Source: Methanosaeta sp. PtaU1.Bin060 (GTDB taxonomy: Archaea; Halobacteriota; Methanosarcinia; Methanotrichales; Methanotrichaceae). From it: DNA of 64,000 bases. Positions 1-10,317 of this stretch are shown piece by piece. Within the stretch, counting starts at the first letter, position 1. Every line of letters starts with the position of its first letter. Location: assembly GCA_002067365.1 (NCBI GenBank), contig MVRK01000031.1, positions 1 to 64,000 on the forward strand, given 5' to 3'. Below the pieces are notes generated by a model. The model worked only from the letters and a program-made list of their open reading frames with translations, was not told the DNA's origin and did not search any database. The translations under genes were made by a program, and so were the position numbers.

Positions 1-92
1 CAGAGGAGTTGGCCCATAGGACTGCATGATATTAGTAATCTTCGACGTCTTCGTTGATGCTCCGAAAGATAAGAGATCGGAGAAATGTGGAT

Positions 93-178
93 GAAAGATA
101 CAGGTTAGAAAGATACAGGTTAGAAAGATACAGGTTAGAAAAATACAGGTGAGATACAGGTTAGAGAGATACAGGTTC
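93..178. repeat. Six-copy ~15-bp tandem repeat
   Basis: The unit GAAAGATACAGGTTA appears three times exactly (93-137, first base varying), then three degenerate copies of 13-15 bp follow to 178. There are no spacers between units, so this is a minisatellite-like array and not CRISPR. It lies about 700 bp beyond the 3' end of acs1. No function is evident. Confidence 0.85.
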
Positions 179-584
179 GAGTTCCAGGATGGGTATGACC
201 TCTATGCATCGGGGAGGCCTGAAGAGGAGAATCTGAACGCAAGAAAAGGATCTCGCGGCCTTTGCTGAGCGAAAAGGGTTGATGCCGTTCCGGAGAACCG
301 CGGTTGCGAGGAGGGAAAGTCCGATGATCCTCCGGTCAGCATCGGCTGGAGAACTGATGTGTGAAGTAAATCAATTGGACAATGGCCCAAATCCCCAGCC
401 GGGGAACAACCCCCCATTATTAATGTCTCAACCAATGTATTTAACCTTTTGGATATTTAAGATAAGAACTCGATGCTAGAACGGCCACAGGGACTTTGAA
501 TCCCTCGCAGGTTCTTTGATAAAATCTTTACCAAATCTCCGGAGACTTGTGCGTCATCCTGCAGCTACGAGATCATCTCAGATC

Positions 585-600
585 TTGGCATCGATGCCAA
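585..600. promoter_or_regulatory. Perfect 16-bp palindrome
   Basis: TTGGCATCGATGCCAA is self-complementary over all 16 bases. It has no T-tract after it, so it is more operator-like than terminator-like. No gene start is close, so its role is unknown. Confidence 0.35.
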
Positions 601-639
601 TTGTGCTTACTACATATATAGCATTTATATGACATTGAC

Positions 640-725
640 ATTATAGCATTGATATTATGGCATCATCATTATATATCGGTATTATAACATCCTCATTATG
701 ATATTAGTATTATAGCATTGATATT
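640..725. repeat. AT-rich tract with exact 17-bp direct repeat
   Basis: ATTATAGCATTGATATT occurs at 640-656 and again at 709-725. The bases between are a run of degenerate copies of similar ATTATgGCAT-like words. This may be a decayed minisatellite or a flexible AT-rich spacer; nothing indicates transcription. Confidence 0.7.
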
Positions 726-877
726 TCTTCTGTATTCTTCTGCGTTATTGAGATGCGCCATTGAGATGAGACTGCTTTATTTGTTTATCAATTCTTTGAA
801 TATGCAAACACTGCGGCCAATACGACTACACTATGTCCCTCCGTTTGGGATTTAAAAATAAAAAGAGGTTTCCCGCC

Positions 878-2854
878 TCACTTCTTTGTGATGAGCGGGA
901 TATTCTCCAGGGACCCGGGGTTGGCAAGAGCCGATTGGTCGCCAACAGGATTGCCCAGGGCCTTGGCCTTGATGAGATTTCGCAGGGGCTTTCCGGCCTT
1001 GTTCTTGGGGATGTCCTTTACAAAGATGACATCCGAGGGGATCGCTATCGGCCCGAGAGTCGTCCTGATGAAGGTCTTGATGTCCTTCTGCAGGTTTGCA
1101 TCCCCGTTGATCCCCGGCTTCAAAACGGCGAAGACAACTATGTTCTCGCCCTTGACCTTGTCAGGCTTTCCGATGACCGCGGCGTGGGCTACAGAAGGAT
1201 GCTTCTCAGCCGATGCCTCAACCTCCGCGTTGGAGATCCTGTGGCCTGCAACCTTGAGAACGTCGTCCGCACGCCCCAGTGCCCAGATGTAGTGGTCGCT
1301 GTCCACCCTCGCCTTGTCTCCAGAGAGGTACTTCCCGGGGAATGTCGACCAGTAAGTCTCCTGATACACGGCCGGGTTCTTGTAAACACTCCTCAGCATG
1401 GAGGGCCACGGCGTTGTCAGGATTATGTTCCCCGGAGTGTCGACGGGCGCTGGCTTGCCGTGATCGTCTACGACCTCAACATTGTATCCCGGCAGGGCGA
1501 AGCTGGGCGATCCCGGCTTCAGCGGTGTTATCGGCAAAGGCGCTATGACCTGGGAGCCTGTTTCGCTCTGGAACCATGTGTCCATGATAGGAGCGAAGCC
1601 GTTGCCAACATACATGCGCCACCATACGAAGGCATCGGGGTTCATGGCCTCCCCTACTGAGCCCATCAGCCGCACTGTGCCCAAATCGTACTTCTGCGGC
1701 CACTGCGGCCCCTCGTTCATGAACATCCTGATAGCTGTAGGAGCTGTGTAGATCACAGAAACGCCATACTCCTCGATGATCTGGAACCATCTTCCGAAAT
1801 CAGGGTAGTCTGGCGAGCCCTCGTACATCACGCTCGTAGCGCCCAAACACAGTGGGCCGTAGGCGATGTAAGAGTGCCCTGTGATCCATCCAATATCAGC
1901 CGTAGACCAGTATACATCTGTGTCCTTGATGTCGAAGACCCATGCGGTGGTGAAGGCGGGACCAACGCAGAAGCCACCGTGAACATGCACGATTCCGCGG
2001 GGCTTGCCGGCTGTTCCGGCTGTATAGAGAATAAAGAGCGGATCCTCGGGGTCCATGGGAATGGACTTGCATGAGCCGGACTGGCCCGCGACGAAGTCGT
2101 CCCACCAGACATCCCTGCCCTCAGTCATCGATATATTCTGGCCATTTCTCTTTACAACTACGACCTTCTCAATGGACTTGATGCCTGAAACAGCCTCGTC
2201 AGCCTGGCCCTTGGTCATGATGGGCTTTCCCCTGCGGTAAGACCCGTCGCATGTGACGAGCACCTTGGGCTCGCAGTCCTCCAGGCGGTCGCGCACGGCA
2301 GAGGCGGAAAACCCGGAGAAGACGACCACATGGATGGCACCGATCTTGGCACATGCGAGCATCGATATAGGCAGTTCAGGGATCATGGGCAGATAGATTC
2401 CAACGCGGTCGCCCTTCTTGACGCCCATGCCCTTGAGAGCGTTGGCGAAAAGATTGACCTCTCGATTGAGCTCGAAATATGTGATCTTGCGCACATCTCC
2501 TACCGGCTCCCCGACGAAGATGTATGCGATCTTGTTTCGTCTCCATGATTTGGCATGTCTCTCAACGGCGTTATAGGCGACGTTGCACTTGCCGCCGACG
2601 AACCATTTCGCATTAGGCGGCCTCCATTCTAGAGTCGTCTTGTAAGGCTCAAACCAGTCTGCATAGGTCTTGGCCATCTCGTCCCAGAACTCGACGTAGT
2701 TTTGGCCCGCCCAGGCTCGCATCTCTCCTTCTGTCTTGAAGCCTTTCTTCTTCATCCATTGCATGACATTGGAGTTCTCGACCAGGTCACGAATCGGGAA
2801 GTATAGCCTCTTCTCATCGGCCTGAACATCTTTTCCTGCGTTTTCGTTTGACAT
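878..2854 (-). CDS. acs: Acetyl-CoA synthetase, divergent paralog (Acs1)
   Basis: AMP-forming acetyl-CoA synthetase of 658 aa, the normal family length. It would activate acetate to acetyl-CoA with ATP, the first step of acetate catabolism in Methanothrix. Overall order matches the family: N-terminal [17 protein letters not shown]-loop, adenylate motif, and the C-terminal Lys motif with GK near residue 622. Several core motifs differ from the three neighbours: the P-loop reads [11 protein letters not shown] (277-287) instead of [11 protein letters not shown], the acyl-pocket motif is DTWFQSETG (425-433) instead of DTWWQTETG, and the C-terminal motif is [11 protein letters not shown] instead of [14 protein letters not shown] start with AGGAAG upstream. 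The catalytic Lys is kept, so it is probably active, perhaps with altered kinetics or acyl preference. Confidence 0.93.
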   Translation of the reverse strand: MSNENAGKDVQADEKRLYFPIRDLVENSNVMQWMKKKGFKTEGEMRAWAGQNYVEFWDEMAKTYADWFEPYKTTLEWRPPNAKWFVGGKCNVAYNAVERHAKSWRRNKIAYIFVGEPVGDVRKITYFELNREVNLFANALKGMGVKKGDRVGIYLPMIPELPISMLACAKIGAIHVVVFSGFSASAVRDRLEDCEPKVLVTCDGSYRRGKPIMTKGQADEAVSGIKSIEKVVVVKRNGQNISMTEGRDVWWDDFVAGQSGSCKSIPMDPEDPLFILYTAGTAGKPRGIVHVHGGFCVGPAFTTAWVFDIKDTDVYWSTADIGWITGHSYIAYGPLCLGATSVMYEGSPDYPDFGRWFQIIEEYGVSVIYTAPTAIRMFMNEGPQWPQKYDLGTVRLMGSVGEAMNPDAFVWWRMYVGNGFAPIMDTWFQSETGSQVIAPLPITPLKPGSPSFALPGYNVEVVDDHGKPAPVDTPGNIILTTPWPSMLRSVYKNPAVYQETYWSTFPGKYLSGDKARVDSDHYIWALGRADDVLKVAGHRISNAEVEASAEKHPSVAHAAVIGKPDKVKGENIVVFAVLKPGINGDANLQKDIKTFIRTTLGPIAIPSDVIFVKDIPKNKAGKPLRNLIKAKALGNPVGDQSALANPGSLENIPLITKK

Positions 2855-2982
2855 TTTGATTCTTCCTATTTTTGATTCTCTTTTACAGGCATCAGGATGG
2901 CTTATGAAAGTCTTTATTTCATATGGGTTTAATCTAATTCTTCGATGCCTTGTATACAGCTTTTTAGAATTGGTATCGATGG

Positions 2983-2991
2983 ATATAAAAT
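2983..2991 (-). promoter_or_regulatory. Possible TATA box of acs1
   Basis: Read on the minus strand, TTTTATATCC preceded by ACAAA sits about 130 bp upstream of the acs1 ATG in an AT-rich stretch. Other TATA-like words are nearby, so the exact box is uncertain. Confidence 0.3.
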
Positions 2992-3068
2992 TTGTCTAGC
3001 TCAATTTATGATTATGTTTTCGATTTTAAATCATTTTTTTGTTCATGGTCGTTAAAAATAGATTTTTG

Positions 3069-3090
3069 GCCGTATTCGTCAATATACGGC
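3069..3090. terminator. Hairpin with flanking T/A tracts between acs2 and acs1
   Basis: GCCGTAT (3069-3075) pairs with ATACGGC (3084-3090) around an 8-base loop. On the plus strand six T follow directly; on the minus strand a TATTTTT tract follows after about nine bases. It lies about 150 bp past the acs2 stop, so it could end acs2 transcripts and separate them from acs1. Confidence 0.45.
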
Positions 3091-3237
3091 TTTTTTGTCG
3101 TGAACGAATCGAAAACAGAGCCTAAAAAACAATACACATACGAAGCGAGTGCCCTCTGATGACTCTATCGAGGGGGACGGCGACGGATATCAAGAATTAT
3201 TTAGGATCACAATAAAAAAAGGAGAAGAGATTCCCGC

Positions 3238-5223
3238 TTACTTTGTGATGAGCGGGATGTTCTCGACAGACTCGGGGTTGGCAAGAGCTGACAGGTCGCC
3301 AGTCTCCTTGCCCAGGGCCTTGGCCTTGATGACACGGCGCATGATCTTGCCGGACCTCGTCTTGGGCACATCCTTGACGAAGTAGACTGTATCGGGATAA
3401 GCGACTGGGCCGAGGACTTTCCTGACATGCTTGGATATATCCTTCTTCAGGTCATCGGACTCTGCAACGCCGTCCTTGAGGATGATGAAGGCGACGATCT
3501 TCTCGCCCTTGACCTCATCGGGCTGGCCGATGACTGCTGCCTCAGCGACCTTGGGGTGGCTGACAGCGGCTGACTCGACCTCAGCGTTGGAGATCCTGTG
3601 TCCTGCAACCTTCAGCACATCGTCGATCCTGCCCTGGATCCACCAGTAGCCGTCCTTGTCCCTGGTGGCCTTGTCTCCAGCGAGGTATGTGCCTGGCTTG
3701 GTCTGCCAGTACATCTCCCAGTATTCCTTCTTGTACCTGACTTCATCTCTGAAGAAGGCGCGCAGCATGCTTGGCCAGGGCGTCTTCTGGACGATGTTGC
3801 CTCCGAATCCGAGGGGCACTGAGTTGGCGTCCTCATCGTAGATGTCCGTGTTCATGCCGGGCAGCGGGAAGGCCACAGATCCGGGCTTCTCTGGCGTCAT
3901 GGCCAGGGGAGCGACGACGTGACATCCTGTCTCAGTCTGCCACCAGGTATCTATGATTGGTGCCTGGTCAGAGCCTATGTTCTTCCTGAACCAGATGTAT
4001 GCCTCTGGGTTCAGCGGCTCGCCGACTGAGGCAAGGATTCTGACAGATGAGAGGTCATACTTCTTGACGTACTCCTCGCCTGACTTCATGAACATCCTGA
4101 TAGCGGTAGGTGCAGTGTAGAATACAGATACACCGTACTGCTCAATTATGGACCACCAGCGGCCGAGGTCTGGGAAGTCCGGAGAGCCCTCGTACAGAAT
4201 GCTGGAGGCTCCCAGGCAGAGCGGGCCGTAGACCACGTAGCTGTGGCCTGTGATCCAGCCGCAGTCTGCTGTGCACCAGTAGACATCATCATCATGGACA
4301 TCCAGGCACCAGGCGGTCGTCTGAGCCGGGCCGACTGCATATCCGCCGTGGGCATGCTCAATACCCTTGGGCTTTCCGGTGGTTCCTGATGTGTAAAGGA
4401 TGAAGAGCCTGTCCTCTGGATCAAGCACTGCTGAATCGAGCTTGGCAGACTGGCCGGCTACGAAGTCATTGTAGAAGACATCGCGTCCCTCGGTCATCGG
4501 GACTGCCACGCCGGTCCTCTTGACTACTACTACCTTCTTGACAGACGGTGCGGTCGCCAGGGCCTCATCCACATTGGGCTTGAGGGGCAGTGGCTTGCCG
4601 CGCCTGTAGAAGCCATCGGCTGTGACGACAACCTTGGCCTCAGCATCATTGACCCTGCTGTTCAGGCCGCCAGAGGAGAATCCAGAGAAGACGACTGTGT
4701 GGATGGCTCCAATCTTGGCGCATGCCAGCATTGTTATGGGCAGCTCTGGGATCATGGGGAGGTAGCAGACTACTCTGTCTCCCTTGACAACACCTGCAGC
4801 TGTCAGAGCATTGGCGAGCTTGTTGACCTCTCTGTTGAGCTCATAGTAGGTGATCGCCTTGACGTCTCCTAGAGGCTCACCTATGAAGTAGTAGGCAACC
4901 TTATTCCTCTTTGCGGACTTGGCATGCCTCTCTACGGCGTTGTAGGCTACATTGATCTTGCCGCCGGTGAACCACTTGAAGTATGGCTTGCCAGAGTCGT
5001 CGAGGATCTGAGTGTAGGGTTGGTACCAATCAGCGAAGGTCTGAGCCATCTCATCCCAGAAGTCTATGTAGTTTGTGGAGCACCACTCGCGCATCTCTTT
5101 CTCAGTCTTGAAGCCCTTCTTCTTCATCCACTGATATGAGTTGGAATACTCAACAATCCACTGCGGCGTATTGAAAATCCTGGTTTCCTCTTGTAGGACA
5201 GCTGTCTTTGCCGTGTCAGCCAA
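3238..5223 (-). CDS. acs: Acetyl-CoA synthetase (Acs2)
   Basis: Canonical AMP-forming acetyl-CoA synthetase of 661 aa: [12 protein letters not shown]-loop, DTWWQTETG acyl-pocket motif, [17 protein letters not shown] hinge, and [11 protein letters not shown] with the acetylatable catalytic Lys. I place the start at TTG 5223, not at the ATG six bases upstream (5229). The strong Shine-Dalgarno GGAGGT abuts that ATG with no spacer but lies six bases from the TTG, exactly as in acs3 and acs4, and the protein then begins (M)[16 protein letters not shown], matching Acs4's (M)[19 protein letters not shown]. The gene has its own upstream region and TATA-like box. Confidence 0.96.
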   Translation of the reverse strand: MADTAKTAVLQEETRIFNTPQWIVEYSNSYQWMKKKGFKTEKEMREWCSTNYIDFWDEMAQTFADWYQPYTQILDDSGKPYFKWFTGGKINVAYNAVERHAKSAKRNKVAYYFIGEPLGDVKAITYYELNREVNKLANALTAAGVVKGDRVVCYLPMIPELPITMLACAKIGAIHTVVFSGFSSGGLNSRVNDAEAKVVVTADGFYRRGKPLPLKPNVDEALATAPSVKKVVVVKRTGVAVPMTEGRDVFYNDFVAGQSAKLDSAVLDPEDRLFILYTSGTTGKPKGIEHAHGGYAVGPAQTTAWCLDVHDDDVYWCTADCGWITGHSYVVYGPLCLGASSILYEGSPDFPDLGRWWSIIEQYGVSVFYTAPTAIRMFMKSGEEYVKKYDLSSVRILASVGEPLNPEAYIWFRKNIGSDQAPIIDTWWQTETGCHVVAPLAMTPEKPGSVAFPLPGMNTDIYDEDANSVPLGFGGNIVQKTPWPSMLRAFFRDEVRYKKEYWEMYWQTKPGTYLAGDKATRDKDGYWWIQGRIDDVLKVAGHRISNAEVESAAVSHPKVAEAAVIGQPDEVKGEKIVAFIILKDGVAESDDLKKDISKHVRKVLGPVAYPDTVYFVKDVPKTRSGKIMRRVIKAKALGKETGDLSALANPESVENIPLITK

Positions 5224-5366
5224 TTTCATACCTCCTTACCGAATCTGAAATCAAGTGTTTCCATTCCCATTCTGGTCAGATAAACCTACTTAAGACCTCC
5301 CTTGCCCTTGATCACGCATATGGCGCTGGGGACCTGTGGAAACACGGGCATGGAACCTACCTGATC

Positions 5367-5376
5367 ATTTATAAAG
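5367..5376 (-). promoter_or_regulatory. Probable TATA box of acs2
   Basis: On the minus strand the sequence reads AACTTTATAAATGA, shared word for word with the region upstream of acs3. It is 144 bp before the TTG start, implying a 5' leader of roughly 115-120 nt. An AT-rich element (about 5400-5440) lies just upstream. Confidence 0.5.
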
Positions 5377-5616
5377 TTAACGCGATATAAACATAACGAA
5401 TTATAGTAATAATAATCATTCATTATATTATCCATATATCATGAAAATATTTGCGACAGTTGGTCGGCGATAGGCCCTGTTCAATCAAGATCTCATGGAA
5501 GTTTTCTGTAGGAATATTAATGATATGTGATCACATCCAGCCCATCTGGCAAAGGCGAACCCCTCAGAAAGCCTTCGATACCGGGATAAAATATCGAGAA
5601 AAAAGGGCGGACCCGC

Positions 5617-7602
5617 TCACTTGATGAGCGGGATGGCGTCCACCGACTCGGGGTTTGCTAGGGCTGAGATGTCTCCCACAGGGTTTCCGAGAGCCTTGGC
5701 CTTGATGACACGGCGCATGATCTTGCCGGATCTAGTCTTCGGCACGTCGTTGACGAAGTAGACGACCTCGGGATATGCGACGGGCCCTAAGACAGATCGT
5801 ACATGCTTGGCCAGGACAGGCTTCAGATCATCTGATGGCTCTACGCCGCTCTTGAGGATGACGAAGGCGACGATTACCTCGCCCTTGACCTCGTCCGGCT
5901 TGCCGATGACGGCAGCCTCTGCGACCTTCGGATGGCTGACAAGCGCCGACTCGACCTCTGCATTGGAGATCCTGTGCCCTGCAACCTTCAGCACATCGTC
6001 GATCCTGCCCTGGATGAAGAAGTAGCCGTCCTTGTCCTTCGTCGCCTTGTCGCCTGCGAGGTAAGTGCCAGGCCGGATATCCCAGTAGGTGGACCAGTAC
6101 TCCTTCTTGTACCTCTCGGGATCTCTGTAGAAGGCGCGCAGCATCGACGGCCAGGGGGTGTTGCTGACTATGTTGCCTCCGCTTCCTGGCGGCACAGGGT
6201 TGGCGTCCTCGTCCAGGATGTCGACATTGAAGCCTGGCAGAGGGAAGGTCGGGGAGCCGGGCTTGAGAGGAGTGATCGGCAGCGGCGAGACGAGGAAGCA
6301 TCCTGTCTCAGTCTGCCACCAGGTGTCCATGATAGGCAGCTTTCCTGCCCCGAAGTTGTTCCTGTACCAGATCCAGGCCTCTGGATTTATGGGCTCGCCG
6401 ACTGAGCCAAGAAGCCTAAGGCTGGAGAGGTCGTGCTTCTTCGGCCACTGGTCACCCGCCTTCATGAACATCCGCACTGCTGTGGGGGCGGTGTAGAGCA
6501 CAGAGACCTTGTTATCCTCGATGATCTTGAACCACCTGCTGAAGTCAGGATAATCGGGGGAGCCCTCGTAGATCATGCCCGTGGCACCGAGACAGAGCGG
6601 GCCGTAGACCACATAGCTGTGGCCTGTGATCCATCCGACATCTGCAGTGCACCACCATACATCGCTGTCCTTGATGTCGAAGACCCAGCTCAGCGTCTGG
6701 GCTGGTGTGACACAGTAACCTCCGTGGACATGTTCGATGCCCTTGGGCTTGCCTGTGGTTCCTGAGGTGTACAGGATGAAGAGCCTGTCCTCGGAGTCCA
6801 TCTTCTCGGACTCGCAGACATCGGACTGCTTGGCCACAAGATCGTGGTACCAGACATCCTTGCCCTCCTTCATGGGCACATCGATGCCAGCCCTCTTGAC
6901 CACTACCACCTTCTGCACACTGGGGGTGTTGGCTGTCGCCTCATCCACATTGGGCTTGAGGGGCAGTGGCTTGCCGCGCCTGAAGAAGCCGTCTGTTGTG
7001 ATTACCACCTTGGACTCGGCATCGAGAACCCTGCTGTTCAAGCCTCCCGAGGAGAATCCGGAGAAGACGACAGAATGTATGGCGCCTATCTTGGCGCATG
7101 CGAGCATGGCAATTGGGGTCTCGGGGATCATGGGCATGTAGATAGAGACCCTGTCGCCCTTAGCGACTCCCAGGGACTTGAGGCCGTTGGCGAGCTTATT
7201 GACCCTCTTTGCCAGATCCGCATATGTGATCTTCTGGGTGGGCTGATCTGTGGGCTCTGGCACGAAGATGTAGGCCACTTTATCGGCCTTTGCACCCTTG
7301 GCGTGCCTGTCCACTGAGTTGTATGCCACATTGGTCTTGCCCCCCACGAACCAGCGTGCATAGGGTGGCTTCCACTCGAGGGCCTGAGCATAAGGCTCGA
7401 ACCAGTCCGCGTAGGTACGGGCCATCTCATCCCAGAAAGAGATAAAATTCTGACCAGTCCAGGCGCGCATCTCGCGCTCGCTCTTGAATCCCTTCTTCTT
7501 CATCCACTGCATGGCATTGGAGTTCTCGACGAGATCCCTGGGCGGCTCAAACACCCTCGTCTCCTCGTACAGAACAGACGTTGTTGCTTTTTGCTCAGCC
7601 AA
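5617..7602 (-). CDS. acs: Acetyl-CoA synthetase (Acs3)
   Basis: Canonical AMP-forming acetyl-CoA synthetase with all core motifs ([31 protein letters not shown]). An upstream in-frame ATG at 7644 would add 14 residues, but GGAGGT lies six bases before TTG 7602, and starting there gives (M)[23 protein letters not shown], collinear with Acs4. The protein is then 661 aa. The stretch encoding the C-terminal hinge region (5854-6177) is nearly identical to the same part of acs4 (8216-8539, 5 differences in 324 bp), whereas the rest is more diverged, which points to gene conversion. Confidence 0.96.
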   Translation of the reverse strand: MAEQKATTSVLYEETRVFEPPRDLVENSNAMQWMKKKGFKSEREMRAWTGQNFISFWDEMARTYADWFEPYAQALEWKPPYARWFVGGKTNVAYNSVDRHAKGAKADKVAYIFVPEPTDQPTQKITYADLAKRVNKLANGLKSLGVAKGDRVSIYMPMIPETPIAMLACAKIGAIHSVVFSGFSSGGLNSRVLDAESKVVITTDGFFRRGKPLPLKPNVDEATANTPSVQKVVVVKRAGIDVPMKEGKDVWYHDLVAKQSDVCESEKMDSEDRLFILYTSGTTGKPKGIEHVHGGYCVTPAQTLSWVFDIKDSDVWWCTADVGWITGHSYVVYGPLCLGATGMIYEGSPDYPDFSRWFKIIEDNKVSVLYTAPTAVRMFMKAGDQWPKKHDLSSLRLLGSVGEPINPEAWIWYRNNFGAGKLPIMDTWWQTETGCFLVSPLPITPLKPGSPTFPLPGFNVDILDEDANPVPPGSGGNIVSNTPWPSMLRAFYRDPERYKKEYWSTYWDIRPGTYLAGDKATKDKDGYFFIQGRIDDVLKVAGHRISNAEVESALVSHPKVAEAAVIGKPDEVKGEVIVAFVILKSGVEPSDDLKPVLAKHVRSVLGPVAYPEVVYFVNDVPKTRSGKIMRRVIKAKALGNPVGDISALANPESVDAIPLIK

Positions 7603-7778
7603 AGTCAAACCTCCTTTAGATCCCACGCGTCCCAACACCTCCAACTTTTACAGAATGCCTGCCTCCGCCTTCCAGGCACACCTTCATCACGATTCATACA
7701 TCGCCCTCCTGGATCGAAATGCCTTGCAGGCGCGAGGACTTGGAACATCGTAGTGATTGATAATTATCCTGGTTTTTC

Positions 7779-7788
7779 ATTTATAAAG
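7779..7788 (-). promoter_or_regulatory. Probable TATA box of acs3
   Basis: Minus-strand AACTTTATAAATGA, the same word as upstream of acs2. It is 177 bp before TTG 7602, so a leader of about 150 nt is expected. An AT-rich near-palindrome (TCATTATTAATGA, around 7826) lies just upstream and could be a regulator site. Confidence 0.5.
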
Positions 7789-7978
7789 TTGTCGAGGATG
7801 CTTTAACCAATTATTGATCATTATCATTATTAATGATTAATATGCCAAAGGCGCAGGGTTAATTTGACACTTCTGCAAACATTCCATGAACAGCCCCGTG
7901 AATAGAAGGTGCAGAAGGATGAAAACCTCCGAATGCCTCCACAAAAAGGAGAAAAGAAAAAATGAGAGGATCATCCGC

Positions 7979-9970
7979 TCACTTGATGAGCGGGATGGCC
8001 TCCACAGCGTCCGGGTTGGCCAGCGCCGAGAGGTCTCCCGTGGGGTTGCCAAGAGCCTTGGCCTTGATGACGCGGCGCATGATCTTGCCGGATCTCGTCT
8101 TTGGAACGTCTTTGACGAAATAGACCTGCTCAGGATATGCGACAGGCCCTAAGACAGATCGGACGTGCTTGGCCAGCTCCTTCTTCAGATCCTCGGACTC
8201 CTCTGCCCCCGTCCTGAGGATGACGAAGGCGACGATTACCTCGCCCTTGACCTCGTCCGGCTTGCCGATGACAGCAGCCTCTGCGACCTTCGGATGGCTG
8301 ACGAGCGCCGACTCGACCTCTGCATTGGAGATCCTGTGACCTGCAACCTTCAGCACATCGTCGATCCTGCCCTGGATGAAGAAGTAGCCGTCCTTGTCCT
8401 TCGTCGCCTTGTCGCCTGCGAGGTAAGTGCCAGGCCGGATATCCCAGTAGGTGGACCAGTACTCCTTCTTGTACCTCTCGGGATCCTTGTAGAAGGCGCG
8501 CAGCATCGACGGCCAGGGGGTGTTGCTGACTATGTTGCCGCCAGTTCCCGGCGCTACGGGATTGCCGTCCTCATCTAGGATATCGATGTTGAATCCGGGC
8601 AGAGGGAAGGTGGCTGACCCCGGCTTGAGTGGAGTGATCGGCAGAGGCGAGACGAGGAAGGTGCCGGTCTCTGTCTGCCACCAGGTATCCATGATCTGAC
8701 ACTTATCGCCGCCGAAGTTCTTCCTGTACCAGATCCAGGCCTCTGGATTTATGGGCTCGCCGACTGAGCCAAGAAGCCTAAGGCTGGAGATGTCGTAGTC
8801 CTTGGCCCACTTCTCGCCTGCCCTCATGAACATCCTTATCGCCGTAGGCGCTGTGTAGAAGACAGAGACCTTATTGTCCTGGATGATCTTGAACCATCTG
8901 CCGAAGTCCGGATAGTCAGGAGCACCCTCATACATGATGCCTGTAGCCCCAAGGACGAGCGGCCCATAGACTATGTAGCTGTGGCCTGTGATCCATCCGA
9001 TATCGGCTGTGCACCACCAGACATCATTCTCTTTGAGGTCAAAGACCCAGTGCAATGTCTGGGCAGGCCCTACCTGATAGCCTCCATGGACATGCTCGAT
9101 GCCCTTGGGCTTGCCCGTGGTTCCCGAGGTGTACAGGATGAAGAGCCTGTCCTCAGAGTCCATCTTCTCAGTCTCGCACTCATCAGACTGATTTGCCACG
9201 AGGTCGTGCCAATAGACGTCCTTGCCCTCCTTCATGGGCACATTGATGCCTGTCCTCTTGACCACCACCACCTTCTGCACGCTAGGGGTATTGGCTGTCG
9301 CCTCGTCCACATTGGGCTTGAGGGGGATCGGCTTGCCGCGCCTGTACAGACCGTCTGTGGTCACCACCACTTTGGATTCGGCATCCAGAATCCTGCTGTT
9401 CAGGCCGCCCGCGGAGAATCCAGAGAATACAATCGAATGGATGGCGCCTATCTTGGCTGAAGCGAGCATGGCTATGGGCAGCTGGGGGATCATGGGCATG
9501 TAAAAGGTAACCCTGTCGCCCTTCTTCACGCCAAGGCTCTTGAGACCATTGGCGAACTTGTTGACCTCTTTGTAGAGCTGTCCGTAGGTGATCTTCTGGG
9601 TGGGCTGGTCTGTGGGCTCAGGCACGAAGATGTAGGCCACCTTGTCATTTCTGGCCCCCTTGGCATGCCTGTCCACTGAGTTGTAGGTGACATTGCACTT
9701 TCCGCCAACGAACCAGCGGGCGTAGGGCGGCTTCCACTCGAGGGTCGATGACCAGGGCTCAAACCAGTCCGCGTATGTATGGGCCATCTCTCCCCAGAAC
9801 TGGATGTAATGAGCAGAGCACCACAGGCGCATCTCCCTCTCAGTCTTGAAGCCCTTCTCCTTCATCCATTTCATGACGTTAGAGTTATCCGCAAGGTCCC
9901 GGGACGGCTCGAATACTCTCGTCTCCTCTAGGAGCACTGATGTTTTTGCTGTTGCTTTTTGCTCAGCCAT
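7979..9970 (-). CDS. acs: Acetyl-CoA synthetase (Acs4)
   Basis: Canonical 663-aa acetyl-CoA synthetase, first in the tandem array by transcription direction. It carries [20 protein letters not shown], the AGHRISNAE hinge and [14 protein letters not shown] start with AAAGGAGGT five bases upstream. It is closest to Acs3; the two share a 324-bp tract that differs at 5 positions by eye. Having several Acs copies at high dosage is known for Methanothrix, where acetate is activated by Acs in place of acetate kinase and phosphotransacetylase. Confidence 0.97.
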   Translation of the reverse strand: MAEQKATAKTSVLLEETRVFEPSRDLADNSNVMKWMKEKGFKTEREMRLWCSAHYIQFWGEMAHTYADWFEPWSSTLEWKPPYARWFVGGKCNVTYNSVDRHAKGARNDKVAYIFVPEPTDQPTQKITYGQLYKEVNKFANGLKSLGVKKGDRVTFYMPMIPQLPIAMLASAKIGAIHSIVFSGFSAGGLNSRILDAESKVVVTTDGLYRRGKPIPLKPNVDEATANTPSVQKVVVVKRTGINVPMKEGKDVYWHDLVANQSDECETEKMDSEDRLFILYTSGTTGKPKGIEHVHGGYQVGPAQTLHWVFDLKENDVWWCTADIGWITGHSYIVYGPLVLGATGIMYEGAPDYPDFGRWFKIIQDNKVSVFYTAPTAIRMFMRAGEKWAKDYDISSLRLLGSVGEPINPEAWIWYRKNFGGDKCQIMDTWWQTETGTFLVSPLPITPLKPGSATFPLPGFNIDILDEDGNPVAPGTGGNIVSNTPWPSMLRAFYKDPERYKKEYWSTYWDIRPGTYLAGDKATKDKDGYFFIQGRIDDVLKVAGHRISNAEVESALVSHPKVAEAAVIGKPDEVKGEVIVAFVILRTGAEESEDLKKELAKHVRSVLGPVAYPEQVYFVKDVPKTRSGKIMRRVIKAKALGNPTGDLSALANPDAVEAIPLIK

Positions 9971-10317
9971 TTTAAACCTCCTTTAAATCCCCACGTGTTT
10001 CTGTACTCCCTTCAGGATTTTAGTTCGTTCTCTTCCCAGAAGCTCTCGATACCCACTTCTCGCCATAGCCAATGAAATCCATAAGGGGTGGCCATAGAAA
10101 CACTATCACGTTCAATAATGTTCATTATTAATAAAGGTGGTGGTGATGAGATGTTATAAAATTTGGATGTTATAAATAGCAGAAAGATCTTTTCACTCAC
10201 TTGAGCAAATATTATCAAGTTAAATTCAAAAATATCGAAGAAAAACGATCAAATCCTTCTTTCAATTTATATATCAAGAAAATCCGGCACTCAAAGGGTT
10301 AATGAATTGAATAAATG
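9971..10317. promoter_or_regulatory. acs4 upstream region
   Basis: 347 bp without a gene. On the minus strand CTTTATTAAT (10127-10136), at a distance from the start similar to the acs2 and acs3 boxes, is one TATA candidate; CTATTTATAAC (around 10168-10179) is another. The region is much more AT-rich than the genes beside it. Confidence 0.4.

Larger units (their letters stand above)
1..877. other. Non-coding left flank downstream of acs1
   Basis: No convincing gene is visible in this stretch. It holds a 15-bp tandem repeat (93-178), a perfect 16-bp palindrome (585-600), and an AT-rich tract with a 17-bp exact direct repeat (640-656 and 709-725). Short open frames here have no recognisable motifs. 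Any gene reaching in from the left edge ends within the first ~60 bases and cannot be identified. Confidence 0.6.

Noticed and set aside
93-178. Possible CRISPR repeats
   Set aside because: Units are 13-15 bp and directly adjacent with no spacers; no cas genes in the window.
300-345. GAGGAGGGAAAGTCC resembling an RNase P RNA conserved region
   Set aside because: No matching ACAGA-type partner region or P4-like pairing was found nearby, so the resemblance is not enough.
480-535. tRNA-like stem GGGACTTTGAATCCC
   Set aside because: Only one arm can be drawn; no acceptor stem or T-loop consensus is present.
833-1660. 275-codon plus-strand frame antisense to acs1
   Set aside because: It lies wholly opposite a clear acetyl-CoA synthetase and has no recognisable motif; GC-rich codon bias opens antisense frames throughout this genome.
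5227-5229. ATG as the acs2 start
   Set aside because: It abuts the Shine-Dalgarno with zero spacing, while TTG six bases later matches spacing and N-terminus of acs3 and acs4.
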